Positions 1 to 9,214 of a DNA stretch of 64,000 bases are shown in pieces. The position numbers and the translations under genes were made by a program. The stretch is from Anatilimnocola floriformis (GTDB lineage: Bacteria > Planctomycetota > Planctomycetia > Pirellulales > Pirellulaceae). The stretch spans positions 3,844,001-3,908,000 of the forward strand of contig NZ_JAMLFW010000001.1 of the NCBI RefSeq assembly GCF_024256385.1, written 5' to 3'. Each line of letters begins with the position of its first letter. Position 1 is the stretch's first letter. The notes below the pieces were generated by a model. That model had not been told where the DNA came from. It was given only the letters and a program-made list of their open reading frames with translations, and searched no databases.

Positions 1-1424
1 TGACGTTCGCCTATGAGCAGGTTTTCAACAACGGACCTTGGGAAGTACCCGAGGGGTTCAACAAGTTCAACGGCGTGCTGAGCTATTCGATTGGGGATAA
101 CGATCATGGCGCTTCAGTGACCGCGATGGGTTACCGCAGCTATTGGACGGCAACCAACCAGATTCCAATCATGGCCATTCAGGCTGGCCAGGTCGGCCGC
201 TTCGGTTCTCTTGATCCCACAGACGGCGGCGAAACCGATCGAGTTACGCTGAATGGTCAGTATTGGCTGCGGACCGACGAGGGGGTGACGCGGGCCAACA
301 TTTACAGCAGCTACTACGATTTGAACCTGTTCTCGAATTTCACGTTCTTCCTGAACGACCAGGTCAACGGCGACCAGATTCAGCAGATCGACAACCGCGT
401 GTACAGCGGCGCCAACGTCTCTCATCAGTGGTTGAATGAGATCGGCTCCAACACAGTGGGTTTTCAGTTCCGCAACGACCACATTGCGAATGTGCAGATC
501 AACCACACCGACGGTCGGCAACTGATCGACGTCACCAGCAAGGACAAGGTCGATCAGCAGTCGTATTCCCTCTATGTGAATAACGAAACGCAGATCACAC
601 AGCAACTGCGCTCGGTGATTGGGCTGCGTGGCGATTGGTATTCGTTCACTGCGGAGGATCGCTTAACTCCAGCGGACTCAGGTTCAGTGCAAGCCGCCAT
701 CTTCAGTCCGAAAATCGGCCTGGCCTGGGCCGCGTTAGAGAACAGCGAACTCTTCATCAACTGGGGCCTCGGCTTCCATAGCAACGATGCCCGCGGCGTC
801 ACGACACAAGTCAATCCGGCTAACCCATTGGTGCGGTCAAACGGCTTTGAGGTGGGTGGACGGAGCTACGTGAACGAGCGGTGGCAAACCACGCTGACAG
901 GCTGGTACTTGGAGCTCGATTCTGAACTCGTCTTCGTAGGCGATGAAGGCACGACAGAGCCAGCCGGAGCCAGCCATCGCGGCGGCATTGAATGGACGAA
1001 TCTTTACAAGCTGAATGACTACATGGTGCTCGATTTCGATTATGCCTATGTTCGTCCGAGGCTGGAAGGCGGTCAGTTCATCCCTAATGCAGTCGAAAAC
1101 GTCCTGAGCACCGGCTTCACGATTCACGATCCCGAAGGTGGCGCGTTCCTGTCGCTTCGAGTACAGAGTTACGGTCCGGCAGCGCTCATTGAAGACAACA
1201 GCGCACGATCGAGCGTTACCACGGTCGTGAATCTGCAAACTGGTTACGTTTGGGAAGACTGGCGGCTCACCGTCGATATTTTCAACCTGCTGAATTCGAA
1301 GGCCAACGACATCACGTACTTCTATGAATCTCGCCGTCTGCCTGGTCTACCTGCCGTCGAGGATTACCACATTCATCCAGTAGCTCCCGCGATGGGACGG
1401 GTCACGTTGACTCGTTCGTTCTAA
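1..1424 (+). CDS. TonB-dependent receptor, C-terminal beta-barrel (5' end outside window)
   Basis: The frame is open from the first bases of the window (first full codon at position 3) with no stop before 1424, so the N-terminal signal peptide, TonB box and plug lie off the left edge. A GTG at 75 is probably an internal Val. What is visible is about 470 residues of alternating amphipathic beta-strand sequence rich in Tyr, Trp, Asn and Gly, ending in Arg-Ser-Phe; a terminal Phe is typical of outer-membrane barrels. Family role: TonB/ExbBD-driven uptake of siderophores, cobalamin or glycans. The substrate cannot be told from the barrel half. It is followed after 28 bp by a small gene with its own strong ribosome site. 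Confidence 0.85.
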   Translation, partial: TFAYEQVFNNGPWEVPEGFNKFNGVLSYSIGDNDHGASVTAMGYRSYWTATNQIPIMAIQAGQVGRFGSLDPTDGGETDRVTLNGQYWLRTDEGVTRANIYSSYYDLNLFSNFTFFLNDQVNGDQIQQIDNRVYSGANVSHQWLNEIGSNTVGFQFRNDHIANVQINHTDGRQLIDVTSKDKVDQQSYSLYVNNETQITQQLRSVIGLRGDWYSFTAEDRLTPADSGSVQAAIFSPKIGLAWAALENSELFINWGLGFHSNDARGVTTQVNPANPLVRSNGFEVGGRSYVNERWQTTLTGWYLELDSELVFVGDEGTTEPAGASHRGGIEWTNLYKLNDYMVLDFDYAYVRPRLEGGQFIPNAVENVLSTGFTIHDPEGGAFLSLRVQSYGPAALIEDNSARSSVTTVVNLQTGYVWEDWRLTVDIFNLLNSKANDITYFYESRRLPGLPAVEDYHIHPVAPAMGRVTLTRSF

Positions 1425-1452
1425 TCGCAGTGCTCGGCATCACGGAGGCACG

Positions 1453-1740
1453 ATGGTAAGCATCAAGTCACTGGATGGCGAAGATGAACTCTTCGAGTTC
1501 TGCATGCCTGAACTTACGGAGGCCGCCGATCTGCAGGATTACGTGCAACGCACAATCGCCTGGCACGGCCAAGCAAATTTCCGCCGGCTCTACGTTGAGG
1601 GTCAAGGTGGCGATCCAAGCCTGGGCGAAGAAGTCGTTTCACTGCGGACAAAATATCCGTTCTGGCAAGGCCGATGGGTCGTGTTTGACTTCGGCGGTCG
1701 TTACCTGCGACGCGAAATCGTACGCACGGAAGTCGGTTGA
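1453..1740 (+). CDS. hypothetical protein, 95 aa
   Basis: A GGAGG lies seven bases before the ATG at 1453, which fixes the start. The protein is acidic in its first half (many Glu/Asp) and carries a basic, aromatic C-terminus (FDFGGRYLRREIVR). No signal peptide, membrane segment or known motif is seen. It follows the TonB receptor gene closely on the same strand and may be co-transcribed with it. I do not recognise the family. Confidence 0.6.
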   Translation: MVSIKSLDGEDELFEFCMPELTEAADLQDYVQRTIAWHGQANFRRLYVEGQGGDPSLGEEVVSLRTKYPFWQGRWVVFDFGGRYLRREIVRTEVG

Positions 1741-1786
1741 CATATTGACCTTTGCTTGATCGAAAGTCCTTTCTGAAAGATTCCCG

Positions 1787-2347
1787 ATGGCGACTTACGA
1801 AGGGCGAAAACTGCATCCGAACTACTGGTTCAACAAGTCCTCGGACCTGCATGGTGCAGCTGCCGTCTTGTGGACAGCGATGAACAACGACGACACGACA
1901 CTACGCGCCGAGTGTGCCCTGGACCCCAGTTATCGGTTCAAGGTTGCACTTCCATTGCCGTTTCGAATGCTGTGCGGGATGTCGATCGAGCTTTTGCTCA
2001 AGGCAATCATTGTCGCGCACAGTCAAGAGCCAGGCATGACGCATGGGCTTTCATCGTTGGCAAGGGCAGCCGGCGTTAAGTTTGCGGATTCACAACTTCC
2101 TTTACTTGAAATCCTGTCCCAGACAATCGTTTGGGACGGCCGCTATCCAGTTCCAACGCCCAAGAACCAGCAGTCGTTCGAAAAACTGAGCACACTCAAA
2201 TCGAAGTATCTGCGTGACCGGAAAACCATCGGAAAAATGCAGTTCCTAGTCGCCAATGCAGCACTTGATTGGACCTCCTATAACCAGATCCGATCAGTTG
2301 CTTTGCAAAAGTTTTACTCAACTGCTCCGGTCGCCGAAGCGAGTTAG
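1787..2347 (+). CDS. HEPN-like hypothetical protein, 186 aa
   Basis: Cytosolic, mainly helical protein. A helix reading SIELLLKAIIV around residues 65-75, then HGLSSLA and a later WDGRYPVP motif, resemble small HEPN-like proteins seen in many bacteria. The canonical HEPN nuclease motif (R-x4-6-H) is not clear, so ribonuclease activity is not supported. The start at 1787 has only a weak GAAAGA upstream. It follows the previous small gene by 46 bp. No toxin or antitoxin partner is obvious. Confidence 0.55.
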   Translation: MATYEGRKLHPNYWFNKSSDLHGAAAVLWTAMNNDDTTLRAECALDPSYRFKVALPLPFRMLCGMSIELLLKAIIVAHSQEPGMTHGLSSLARAAGVKFADSQLPLLEILSQTIVWDGRYPVPTPKNQQSFEKLSTLKSKYLRDRKTIGKMQFLVANAALDWTSYNQIRSVALQKFYSTAPVAEAS

Positions 2348-2490
2348 CTTTAGCGCTGCTGAATTCATGTTGTCTAACCGAGTGGCAGAAGTGTGTTGAT
2401 GCGAACTTTAAGTCACTTGGGAAGTCAGCCGCACAGAAACGCGATAGGCATCGGAGTGTTGTTCGGCAGTCCCGTGAGTCTCGATCCTAA

Positions 2491-3411
2491 TTAGAAGGCC
2501 CCGCCCGGAATGATCTCGCCGCCACTCTCGGTCACGATCGAAGCGAAGATTTCTCGATCAAGTCCAATTGCCAGCATATGAACGGAGCCGTCTACGAAGA
2601 GCACGTTTGCTCCGCTCGGATGAAACGAATAAATACCCCAGGAGTTGTTGCAGTTAACTGTGCAGGCGCCGCCGTTCACCGTCAAACCGTCGGCGCTCCA
2701 GGTTCGATAGATCGACGACTGATACGATGCCCACGGTCCCCACCAGTTGGGCCACTGCAGTGCCGCATTGCTGTCGGCTCTGCGTCCCTTGATCCAATTG
2801 TCTGGTCGGCCTGCCATCTCGGCGACCAGCAACGTCGACGACGTGCCATCGGTGATTTCTGCCAAGCGCCGGCGAGCGTTATCAGCCAAGGCAGGACATT
2901 CAGCCGTGTCGGCAGCCGCTGCTTTTTGCGCAGCGGGCCACCACACAGCATCAACGCTGTTAGCAGCGAAGTAATCGCCCGCGGCACCGATCGCGCCCGT
3001 AGAGTTGTTCATTTGGTCGATGACAGTAATCTCGCGGTTCGTGGATGGCGCGCTGGTGCAGACAAAGACAGGCAATTTCACGCGAATCAGTGGAGCGTTG
3101 GCGGCGTCGTAAAAGTTCTTGTTCAGATCGTACATATTCGAGATGGAGGTCTGTTCCAAGTAAGGCAGGATGAAAGTGCCCCAGCCTTGAAAAGGAGTGA
3201 CCGTTTGTCGCCGCGGCGGTAAGCCGACGCGGGCATTCTCGAAGTTTAGCGTCGCAATCCCGACTTGCCTCAGATTGTTCTGACACTGGATGCGACGAGC
3301 CGATTCACGGGCAGCTTGAACCGCTGGTAATAGCAAACCGACGAGCAAGCCGATAATGGCGATAACGACCAGCAACTCCACCAACGTAAACGCCAGGCGG
3401 TTTGACTTCAT
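2491..3411 (-). CDS. DUF1559 prepilin-like protein with H-x9-DG C-terminus
   Basis: 306 aa, a family greatly expanded in planctomycetes. The N-terminus is a type IV prepilin/pseudopilin signal: short basic leader, then [20 protein letters not shown] at residues 8-27 (cleavage and N-methylation at Phe8). The DUF1559 body follows, and the C-terminus carries [18 protein letters not shown], the H-x9-DG pattern. AGGGGA lies 7-10 bp before the ATG. Likely located in the cytoplasmic membrane or envelope; the molecular function of the family is unknown. It stands head-to-head with a DUF1559 remnant starting at 3424. Confidence 0.9.
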   Translation of the reverse strand: MKSNRLAFTLVELLVVIAIIGLLVGLLLPAVQAARESARRIQCQNNLRQVGIATLNFENARVGLPPRRQTVTPFQGWGTFILPYLEQTSISNMYDLNKNFYDAANAPLIRVKLPVFVCTSAPSTNREITVIDQMNNSTGAIGAAGDYFAANSVDAVWWPAAQKAAAADTAECPALADNARRRLAEITDGTSSTLLVAEMAGRPDNWIKGRRADSNAALQWPNWWGPWASYQSSIYRTWSADGLTVNGGACTVNCNNSWGIYSFHPSGANVLFVDGSVHMLAIGLDREIFASIVTESGGEIIPGGAF

Positions 3412-3423
3412 GGCAATCCCCTA

Positions 3424-3642
3424 ATGTCCACAGGCCATGGACGTGGCGATGGCCGCGATTGCGCTGTGAATTGCAACAACTTCTACGGCATCTACGGCTT
3501 CCACGAGAAGGGTGCCAACGTGCTGATGTGCGACGGCTCCGTCCGTTTCATCGGTTTGAAACTGAACGGTCTCACGCTTGCCCGGTTAACGAATCGCGAT
3601 GACGGGCAACTGCTGGCTGATGATGACATTGCCGGCGAGTGA
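3424..3642 (+). pseudogene. C-terminal remnant of a second DUF1559 gene
   Basis: The 72-residue frame contains the terminal signature of the DUF1559 family: NCNNFYGIYGFHEKGANVLM, then CDGSVRFI, i.e. the same Cys-Asn-Asn, H-x9-DG arrangement as the intact neighbour at 2491-3411. There is no prepilin leader or body domain; a stop (3403-3405) closes the frame just upstream. It begins only 13 bp from the neighbour's start codon and in the opposite direction, so it looks like a gene truncated by rearrangement. An expressed short protein is possible but there is no ribosome site. Confidence 0.7.
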
Positions 3643-3679
3643 CGGACCGTTTGTGGAAACCTATACGCTTGGGATAGAC

Positions 3680-5158
3680 ATGATTACTGCCGTACTGTTG
3701 ATCCTCACTGTTGGCCAAGTCCACTCGGAAGCAGCGGCATCGTTTCTGCGAACTACGCAGCAGCCAAACGGCGGTTTCATTTCCGACCAGCTGAAGGCCG
3801 GCGAAACCGCCAAACCCAACCTTCGCACCACCCGTACCGCTGTGCGAGCATTTCGCTTGCTCGGTAAGGAAATACCCCATCGCGAGAAAGTCGGCGCCTT
3901 TCTGCTGGCCTGTTATGACGAAAAGTCGGGCGGTTTTGCCTCCGAACCGGGCGGCAAGCCGGATCCAATCAGCACCTCTGTTGGCCTGATGATCGCGCAA
4001 GAGTTGAAGCTTCCAACCGAGAAATACTTGCAGCGCGGGCTGAAGTTCATGGATGAGCAAACGCAAGGATTTGAACAGATTCGCATGGTCGCTTCGTCGT
4101 TGGAGGAGTTTCAGGTCACAGTTCCCAGCGCGACCAAATGGGTACGCGAGATGGAAGCCAAGAAACGCGCCAATGGCTCGTTTGGAGAAGGCCCGGCCGC
4201 GGCGCGACAAACCGCTCTATTCGGAGTCGCCATTCAGCGGCTGGGAGGCAATGTCGAGCGAGAAGCCACCTTGCGGATCCTACGTTCTGGTCAGCGCGCC
4301 GACGGCGGTTTCGGCAACGATTCGCCAGATCCTTCTGACCTGGAATCCTGTTATCGAATATTGCGGTTGTTCCATCGTTTGGAAGCACTGCCGGAACGCA
4401 TCCACGATCTGCGCGGTTTTATCGCACGCTGCAAAAAAAACGATGGTGGCTATGGACGGACGACGAGTGAACCTTCGTCCCTGCACGGCACTTATTACGC
4501 CACGATAATCACCTCGTGGCTCGATGAACTGGAACAAGCCGACGCAAATTCAACCCGCCGCCGCTGGCAATTTGAAGATGTACCACTTGGTGAGCTGCCG
4601 AAACATTGGACTTGCGCCAATTCGTTGCCGGCCCTGTCAGCCAGGTGGGAAGTATTTGAGCGCGAGGGCGTGACAGGCCTCGTGCAGAGCTCTAGTTCCG
4701 GAGCCTACAAGCAATTCCATGTATGCTTGTCCGATTATCGCTGCATCAATGTCGATGTCCGCGTTCGGCTCAAGTCGATTTCTGGCGAACTTGATCAAGG
4801 AGGCGGCGTCGTCTGGAGATATGCCGATCCAAAGAATTACTACATCGCCCGCTGGAACCCACTGGAAGACAATTTTCGAGTTTACAAAGTGGTCGACGGA
4901 GTCCGCTCGCAATTGGATTCCGCCAAAGTGCCCCATCGCGTGGACTGGCAGACCCTCCGCATCGTAACCTACGGCCGTAATATCCGCGGCTACCTGGATG
5001 ACAAGCTCTTGCTCGAAGCCGAAGATGATCAATTCGCTCAGGCTGGCTTGATCGGCTTGTGGACAAAATCAGATGCCGTCACCCAGTTTGACGACCTGCA
5101 GGTAGTCGCAGCATTCAAGGGAAACGTCGAAGAGTTGGCGACGCCGTCAACAAAGTGA
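3680..5158 (+). CDS. exported protein with prenyltransferase/squalene-cyclase-like repeats and C-terminal DUF1080-like domain
   Basis: I start at ATG 3680 (492 aa) because it yields a hydrophobic signal peptide (ITAVLLILTVG) with GGGA upstream; an upstream in-frame ATG at 3599 would bury it. Residues about 20-290 carry repeats of the type (N/D)GGF/(D)GGYG (QPNGGF, SGGFAS, DGGFGN, DGGYGR), the alpha/alpha barrel repeat of prenyltransferase and squalene-hopene cyclase folds. Residues about 300-480 form a beta-rich jelly-roll resembling DUF1080/LamG domains that bind or cleave sugars. No catalytic Asp-rich cyclase motif is seen, so an extracellular binding role is more likely than cyclisation. 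It follows the DUF1559 remnant. Confidence 0.7.
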   Translation: MITAVLLILTVGQVHSEAAASFLRTTQQPNGGFISDQLKAGETAKPNLRTTRTAVRAFRLLGKEIPHREKVGAFLLACYDEKSGGFASEPGGKPDPISTSVGLMIAQELKLPTEKYLQRGLKFMDEQTQGFEQIRMVASSLEEFQVTVPSATKWVREMEAKKRANGSFGEGPAAARQTALFGVAIQRLGGNVEREATLRILRSGQRADGGFGNDSPDPSDLESCYRILRLFHRLEALPERIHDLRGFIARCKKNDGGYGRTTSEPSSLHGTYYATIITSWLDELEQADANSTRRRWQFEDVPLGELPKHWTCANSLPALSARWEVFEREGVTGLVQSSSSGAYKQFHVCLSDYRCINVDVRVRLKSISGELDQGGGVVWRYADPKNYYIARWNPLEDNFRVYKVVDGVRSQLDSAKVPHRVDWQTLRIVTYGRNIRGYLDDKLLLEAEDDQFAQAGLIGLWTKSDAVTQFDDLQVVAAFKGNVEELATPSTK

Positions 5159-5230
5159 ACAGTTTCACAAAGAGCTTCGGTCCGACACGCCGAAGGCGTT
5201 TGTTTCCGGTTATTCGGCCAGGTTGCGCCG

Positions 5231-5524
5231 TTAAGCACGATGTCGATATTGGAAACGATCGACTAACAGGCCCTCGTTGCGAATTCGCTGCAACTCGTCG
5301 TGCGAGATAATCCATTCCTTTGCAGTTCCTCGGCCGCCACGTCGCTTCGCTGCATTGACTCGGCCAAGTCGGCACCATTCCCGGACTGTAAATTCTGCTT
5401 TCTGAAGTAGTTCCGCCACTTCCGCTGTCGTGTACCACTCCTTTGGAGCCTGGCGGAGAAGTAAGTTTAGCGCCTGCTCAATTCTGGCCAAACGCTCGAC
5501 TACTTCGTCATGGGTGCTATTCAT
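5231..5524 (-). CDS. helix-turn-helix excisionase-like protein
   Basis: 97 aa from ATG 5524, which has GGGGG about eight bases upstream; a GTG six bases earlier would be too close. The core reads YTTAEVAELLQKAEFTVREW, then CRLGRVNAAKR, the MerR/Xis-type HTH (HTH_17) in which a winged helix follows W-C-R-x-G. A short coiled segment (ERLARIEQALNLLL) precedes it and may dimerise. In mobile elements such proteins act as excisionases or as regulators; here it is the last gene at the left side of the element, on the same strand as the par/mob block. Confidence 0.75.
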   Translation of the reverse strand: MNSTHDEVVERLARIEQALNLLLRQAPKEWYTTAEVAELLQKAEFTVREWCRLGRVNAAKRRGGRGTAKEWIISHDELQRIRNEGLLVDRFQYRHRA

Positions 5525-5601
5525 GGTCACTTACCCCCGTCTGATCATTTGCGGGAAGTGCTGTTCGAGATGTTGTGTTCGTCGTGCCGTTTTCGGCTCT
5601 T

Positions 5602-5630
5602 GTGCGCAGCCAAGGCACTTGGCTGCGCAC
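5602..5630. repeat. 13-bp perfect inverted repeat, 3-nt loop
   Basis: GTGCGCAGCCAAG (5602-5614), GCA, then CTTGGCTGCGCAC (5618-5630). It lies in the 210-bp gap between the HTH gene (starts 5524) and the unknown gene ending at 5735, so it sits downstream of the minus-strand par/mob block and upstream of the HTH gene. Neither side has a T run, so a simple intrinsic terminator is unlikely; an operator, a ParB centromere or a transfer origin stem are possible. Confidence 0.7.
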
Positions 5631-5734
5631 TTCCGATTTGATTCTTCGACCACAGCGTGGTCAACGTGCGGAGTTTCGGTCGGAGAACCACTTCGCGTTG
5701 CAGCTACATACGAAATACCATCGCAGAGTGGTGT

Positions 5735-6115
5735 TCATGGCTGTGCGGTCGGCCGTGGCAGAGGCAACAACCGCAGTCCCACTGAAAGCTTATCCAGCCG
5801 GTTCAGGGACACTTCTTCGGCGAATAGCTCGCCACCGGTCGTGAATTCCGCGAATATTTGCAAGCGGGCGAAAGTCAAACGCAACATCATCAGCGTTGCG
5901 CCGTCGCCCCGGAATGCGATCCCGCTCGTTCCGAGCCAAGTGAGAATCCGCGAGGGCAGCGACTGGCAGGTAAACCTTGCCTCTAGAGTTAGCAGATCGA
6001 CCTGGTTACTCTTCGCGGAAGCACAGCGCTCCTTTACAAGGCGCTGCGTCAGCGTCGCGCGCAGCTCCTGCTCCTCTTCGGCGCTAATCGTTTTGTCAAT
6101 ATCTGCAGTCGACAT
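5735..6115 (-). CDS. hypothetical protein downstream of ParB-like gene
   Basis: 126 aa from ATG 6115, chosen because AAGGA lies seven bases upstream (a TTG six bases earlier is the alternative). The N-terminal third is charged and helical (AEEEQELRATLTQRLVKER); the rest is mixed, with no known motif. It starts ten bases after the stop of the ParB-family gene on the same strand and is probably co-transcribed. Unrecognised; a partition accessory role is only suggested by position. Confidence 0.5.
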   Translation of the reverse strand: MSTADIDKTISAEEEQELRATLTQRLVKERCASAKSNQVDLLTLEARFTCQSLPSRILTWLGTSGIAFRGDGATLMMLRLTFARLQIFAEFTTGGELFAEEVSLNRLDKLSVGLRLLPLPRPTAQP

Positions 6116-6125
6116 ATCCAATTCC

Positions 6126-6935
6126 TTACGAGTGTGAAGCGAGTGCAGCAGGCTTAGCGCTATCGCGCAGCACCCGCATTGCGGTTGAAATATCCCAGCC
6201 CTGCGACCGTGCCTTGCGGCATCTGCGAATTAGGTCATCGAGCGTGTCGATCAGAGACGACAAGTCGAGGCCCGATTCTGCCGAGACCGTCACGACGGCG
6301 TTCGGCAAGGCGCAATTCACCCGACGCAGTCCTGCGACTGACGAACCAGGCTTCTTGCGCTTTGCCTTCGCTTGGACCTCGTCGCGCGTGAGCTCCCCAT
6401 TCGCGACTTTTTGAAGGCAGGCGTCGCGTTCCGATTCGGGCAGGCGTGCTGCCGCGTACGCTGTTGATAACGGAATCTTTCCGGAGCGCACCAGCTCGCG
6501 TTGCTCGGGGCTCAGCTTGCCTAATGCCAAGATGCCCGTCACCTTTGCAGCTTGCACGCCGAGCGACGCAGCCAGTTCTGTCGGCGACATTCCGTCGGCA
6601 ACCAACTCGGAATAGCTCTGATAAAGATCAACGGCATTGACCTCTTGCCGCCTGCAATTGACGTTCAGCTGAGCGATCTTGAGCTGCCGTGGCGTCGGTT
6701 CGGCGTCCAATATGCAAACATGCATCCGCTCCCAGCCAAGTTGCTTGGCAGCTTCCAGACGACAATGGCCATCAATGACGATCAGCCATTCACCATGCCG
6801 GTAGCAGATAATCGCCACCTGCTGCCCGTGCTGCTTGAGTGAGGCAGCGAGTTCCGCGATCGCGAGCGCGGAGATGCTTTTTCTCACATTGCCTTTGGTC
6901 GTGATTACTTGCAATTGCGAGTGCTCGTACTTCAT
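6126..6935 (-). CDS. ParB/Spo0J-family nuclease-fold DNA-binding protein
   Basis: 269 aa. Residues about 15-95 form the ParB N-terminal domain: ALAIAELAASLKQHGQQVAI, then a VIDGHCRLEAAKQLGW box equivalent to the GERR(Y/W)RA region that binds CTP in ParB. Residues 115-190 contain the central HTH (MSPTELAASLGVQAAKVTGI). The C-terminus is short and lacks a clear dimerisation zipper. GGAGAG precedes the ATG. There is no ParA beside it; ParA is 18 kb away at 25457 with its own small partner, so this may be a KorB-like regulator of the mob block. Confidence 0.8.
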   Translation of the reverse strand: MKYEHSQLQVITTKGNVRKSISALAIAELAASLKQHGQQVAIICYRHGEWLIVIDGHCRLEAAKQLGWERMHVCILDAEPTPRQLKIAQLNVNCRRQEVNAVDLYQSYSELVADGMSPTELAASLGVQAAKVTGILALGKLSPEQRELVRSGKIPLSTAYAAARLPESERDACLQKVANGELTRDEVQAKAKRKKPGSSVAGLRRVNCALPNAVVTVSAESGLDLSSLIDTLDDLIRRCRKARSQGWDISTAMRVLRDSAKPAALASHS

Positions 6936-6975
6936 TCGGTCTCTCCAAATCTATTTGGGGGTGAGGGGTGGTGAG

Positions 6976-7266
6976 TTATCGTTCGATACCGCCTCGCTCC
7001 TGTTCGAGCGAGTGCTGGGGCTCCGAATGCTCCTGGTGCTGGCTCTGCTGCTGGTCGGGCGTGTATTGGCCAGGACCGTAAGGCACGAATGCTTGGCCAT
7101 TGAAAAGGACGTTGGCAATTTCCATCGAGCCCTGCGTCCCCAGCCGAGACACTTCCGCGCCGACATCGGCTCCCAAGTCTTTCAGACCTGGTGCAATCGC
7201 CAAGGCTGCCTCCTTAACTGCCCCAAGCCCCTTAAAAAGTTGCTTCGCCGTTTCCTGCATCGACAT
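6976..7266 (-). CDS. hypothetical protein, 96 aa, behind coupling-protein gene
   Basis: AAAGGAG sits eight bases before ATG 7266. The first half is alternating Ala/Gly-rich amphipathic helix (KQLFKGLGAVKEAALAIAPG), the C-terminal third is Gln/His/Glu-rich and probably disordered (PDQQQSQHQEHSEPQH). It begins four bases after the coupling protein's stop, so the two are one transcript and probably translated together. No known family; it could be a small accessory factor for the coupling protein. Confidence 0.5.
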   Translation of the reverse strand: MSMQETAKQLFKGLGAVKEAALAIAPGLKDLGADVGAEVSRLGTQGSMEIANVLFNGQAFVPYGPGQYTPDQQQSQHQEHSEPQHSLEQERGGIER

Positions 7267-7269
7267 GAT

Positions 7270-9117
7270 CTATCTCCTTTGCCAGGTTGGTTGAACTCCG
7301 CCGCCCGGACCTCCCGGCCAGCGTTGCACGGGTTGATGCTGAACCGGCACCTGTGCCGGTTGTTGCGATTGCTGTGAATTGGCCGCCTCGCAAAGCATGA
7401 GCGCCACGACTACCATCAGCGAAAGCCAGGCAGCGCTCGCAAATAAGGTCGTCGAAGCGTTCCACTTGGTCTGCAGCCAAGATGTGCGTTTGCCGAGCGA
7501 GGGCTCTTCGAAGTATCGAATGAGCGTTGAGATGATTGGCGGAACGCCGGGCGTGAAGGTAATGGCTGCACGTTGAGGCAGCGCCATAACCTCTTCCGGC
7601 TTTAGTAGCTTCCGAGCCGTTTGCGACCAGTTGTGGCTAGTATTTCGAGAACCACTACTGCTCTCTGAAGCCTGGGATCCCGAGGAAGACTGCCAAGATG
7701 TGCCGCTGCTCGTACCGCCGGATTCCACAATGATGGTTTGTTCGCCGAGGCGAGTGCTCACATATTCTGCTGTCTGATTGTCGTTGACTCCGAAGTAGAC
7801 TTGCGAACAGTTGCTCAACAGCGTCTGTGATTGGCCTGCTGGAAAGCACTTTTGCAGCTGCCCCATGCTCTGATAGAAGAGGTGCAGTCGAACGCCGTAG
7901 CCTCTCAATTTGTCGATGGCATCTTCGACGCATTCGAGGGCACCGAGTGAAGCGGCTTCGTCGAGGACAAAGTGAACCTTGCGATGCTCACCGAGACCAT
8001 CGCGAATAACCGCGCGGAACAATGAACTGATCCACATCCGCAAGAGCGCGGATTGAGCCCGCATATGGTCCGGCGGAAGGATCAGATACACGGTCGCCTT
8101 TCCGCGGCTCAACTCGCGCGGGTCGAAGGTGCTGGTGCCCGTGCTGACCGCTATTGTCTGCGTATCCAAAAACCGCAAATGCCGCGAGACGGTCGTCAGG
8201 GTCGACGATCTTTCTCGGGCTTCGAAGTGCGCAAGCTGACCGCCCATGCGCGCCAACATTCCGCTCCACACGTCTGACTCTCGCATTAGCTTCAGAGCGA
8301 GTTGCATCCGGTCCGGATCGCATAACATTTCGCGAACTGTCTGCAGAGATCGCGTCCGGTCACGGTCGCCAAAGTAGACTACGACCGCGATAAAGGCGGC
8401 GATCCACAATTCCGCGCTGTCGTTCCAGTGCGGTTCTTTCTCTTCGCCTGTCCGGACAACAAGCGCTTTCGCGAGCGCGTTGCACTCATCGAGTGCGTAA
8501 GGACTTTGCGGATCGATGAAGTCCAACTGATTGAATGTGTCGGATTCTTTGGTTGCCACCTGAAAGGGATCAAGCACCACAATCTTGTGGCCAAACTCGC
8601 GAGCTCGATGCGCGGCCGTCAGCAGTGCGTTTTCCCCTTTGAAGTCGATGACCACACAAGAGTCGGGCGACGTCATCAGGAATGGAACAACACAGCTAAC
8701 GCCTTTTCCGACACCGCTAGGCGCGAAATAAACGGTGTGTACTGCCCGCGGCAGACGCAAGATCGGAGCAGGTTTTCGTCGCAATGCGATCCAGAGATCG
8801 TCAAAAGCGGTTTCTGAATCGCAGTGTGCTGACAGAAAGCGATTGATGACACTCCCGAATGGCAGCGGGTCGACACGACCGAGCACTGGACCCGAGCTGG
8901 CCTTCAACATCCCGGCTGCTTCGAGGTGCTCCCGCGTTGCCCATTGCGCAGAGCCAAGTGTTGTGAGCCGCCCCCACTGGCTCTTTGCCAATATCAGCGC
9001 CACCGATGCTGCGACGAGGAGCAAAGCGCAGGGTCCCATCAGGATGCAAAGGACAGCCACGTTGAATGCCAACGTCGCCAAGCTCAAGACAAACAGCAAT
9101 CGAGCAAGCCGGTACAT
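7270..9117 (-). CDS. type IV secretion coupling protein (VirD4/TraG family)
   Basis: 615 aa from ATG 9117; a TTG at 9132 is possible. Two membrane helices at about residues 5-45 anchor it. Then the RecA/HerA-like ATPase: Walker A in FAPSGVGKGVS (about residue 135), the VIDFKGEN motif typical of VirD4/TraG, and Walker B in HFVLDEAASLG. It docks the relaxosome to a mating channel at the inner membrane. A Ser/Gly/Gln-rich insert (SSGSQASESSSGS) and a second hydrophobic stretch near the C-terminus followed by a Pro/Gln-rich tail are unusual. The relaxase is at 16589-19231. No VirB-type channel genes occur in the window. Confidence 0.9.
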   Translation of the reverse strand: MYRLARLLFVLSLATLAFNVAVLCILMGPCALLLVAASVALILAKSQWGRLTTLGSAQWATREHLEAAGMLKASSGPVLGRVDPLPFGSVINRFLSAHCDSETAFDDLWIALRRKPAPILRLPRAVHTVYFAPSGVGKGVSCVVPFLMTSPDSCVVIDFKGENALLTAAHRAREFGHKIVVLDPFQVATKESDTFNQLDFIDPQSPYALDECNALAKALVVRTGEEKEPHWNDSAELWIAAFIAVVVYFGDRDRTRSLQTVREMLCDPDRMQLALKLMRESDVWSGMLARMGGQLAHFEARERSSTLTTVSRHLRFLDTQTIAVSTGTSTFDPRELSRGKATVYLILPPDHMRAQSALLRMWISSLFRAVIRDGLGEHRKVHFVLDEAASLGALECVEDAIDKLRGYGVRLHLFYQSMGQLQKCFPAGQSQTLLSNCSQVYFGVNDNQTAEYVSTRLGEQTIIVESGGTSSGTSWQSSSGSQASESSSGSRNTSHNWSQTARKLLKPEEVMALPQRAAITFTPGVPPIISTLIRYFEEPSLGKRTSWLQTKWNASTTLFASAAWLSLMVVVALMLCEAANSQQSQQPAQVPVQHQPVQRWPGGPGGGVQPTWQRR

Positions 9118-9214
9118 GAGGGCATCTCGCAAAAAAATGTGATTCAGCAGTTCCAGCGAAGCCTGCCGCTACGTCGCGAGCAGGCTTCTACCGGACACGT
9201 TTCATCGCTCAGCC

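Noticed and set aside
1475-1759. 94-codon frame overlapping the 95-aa gene
   Set aside because: The other frame has the GGAGG-linked ATG; this one is basic and Ser-rich.
3601-3679. Earlier start (3599) for the prenyltransferase-repeat gene
   Set aside because: Places 27 residues ahead of a clear signal peptide and overlaps the DUF1559 remnant.
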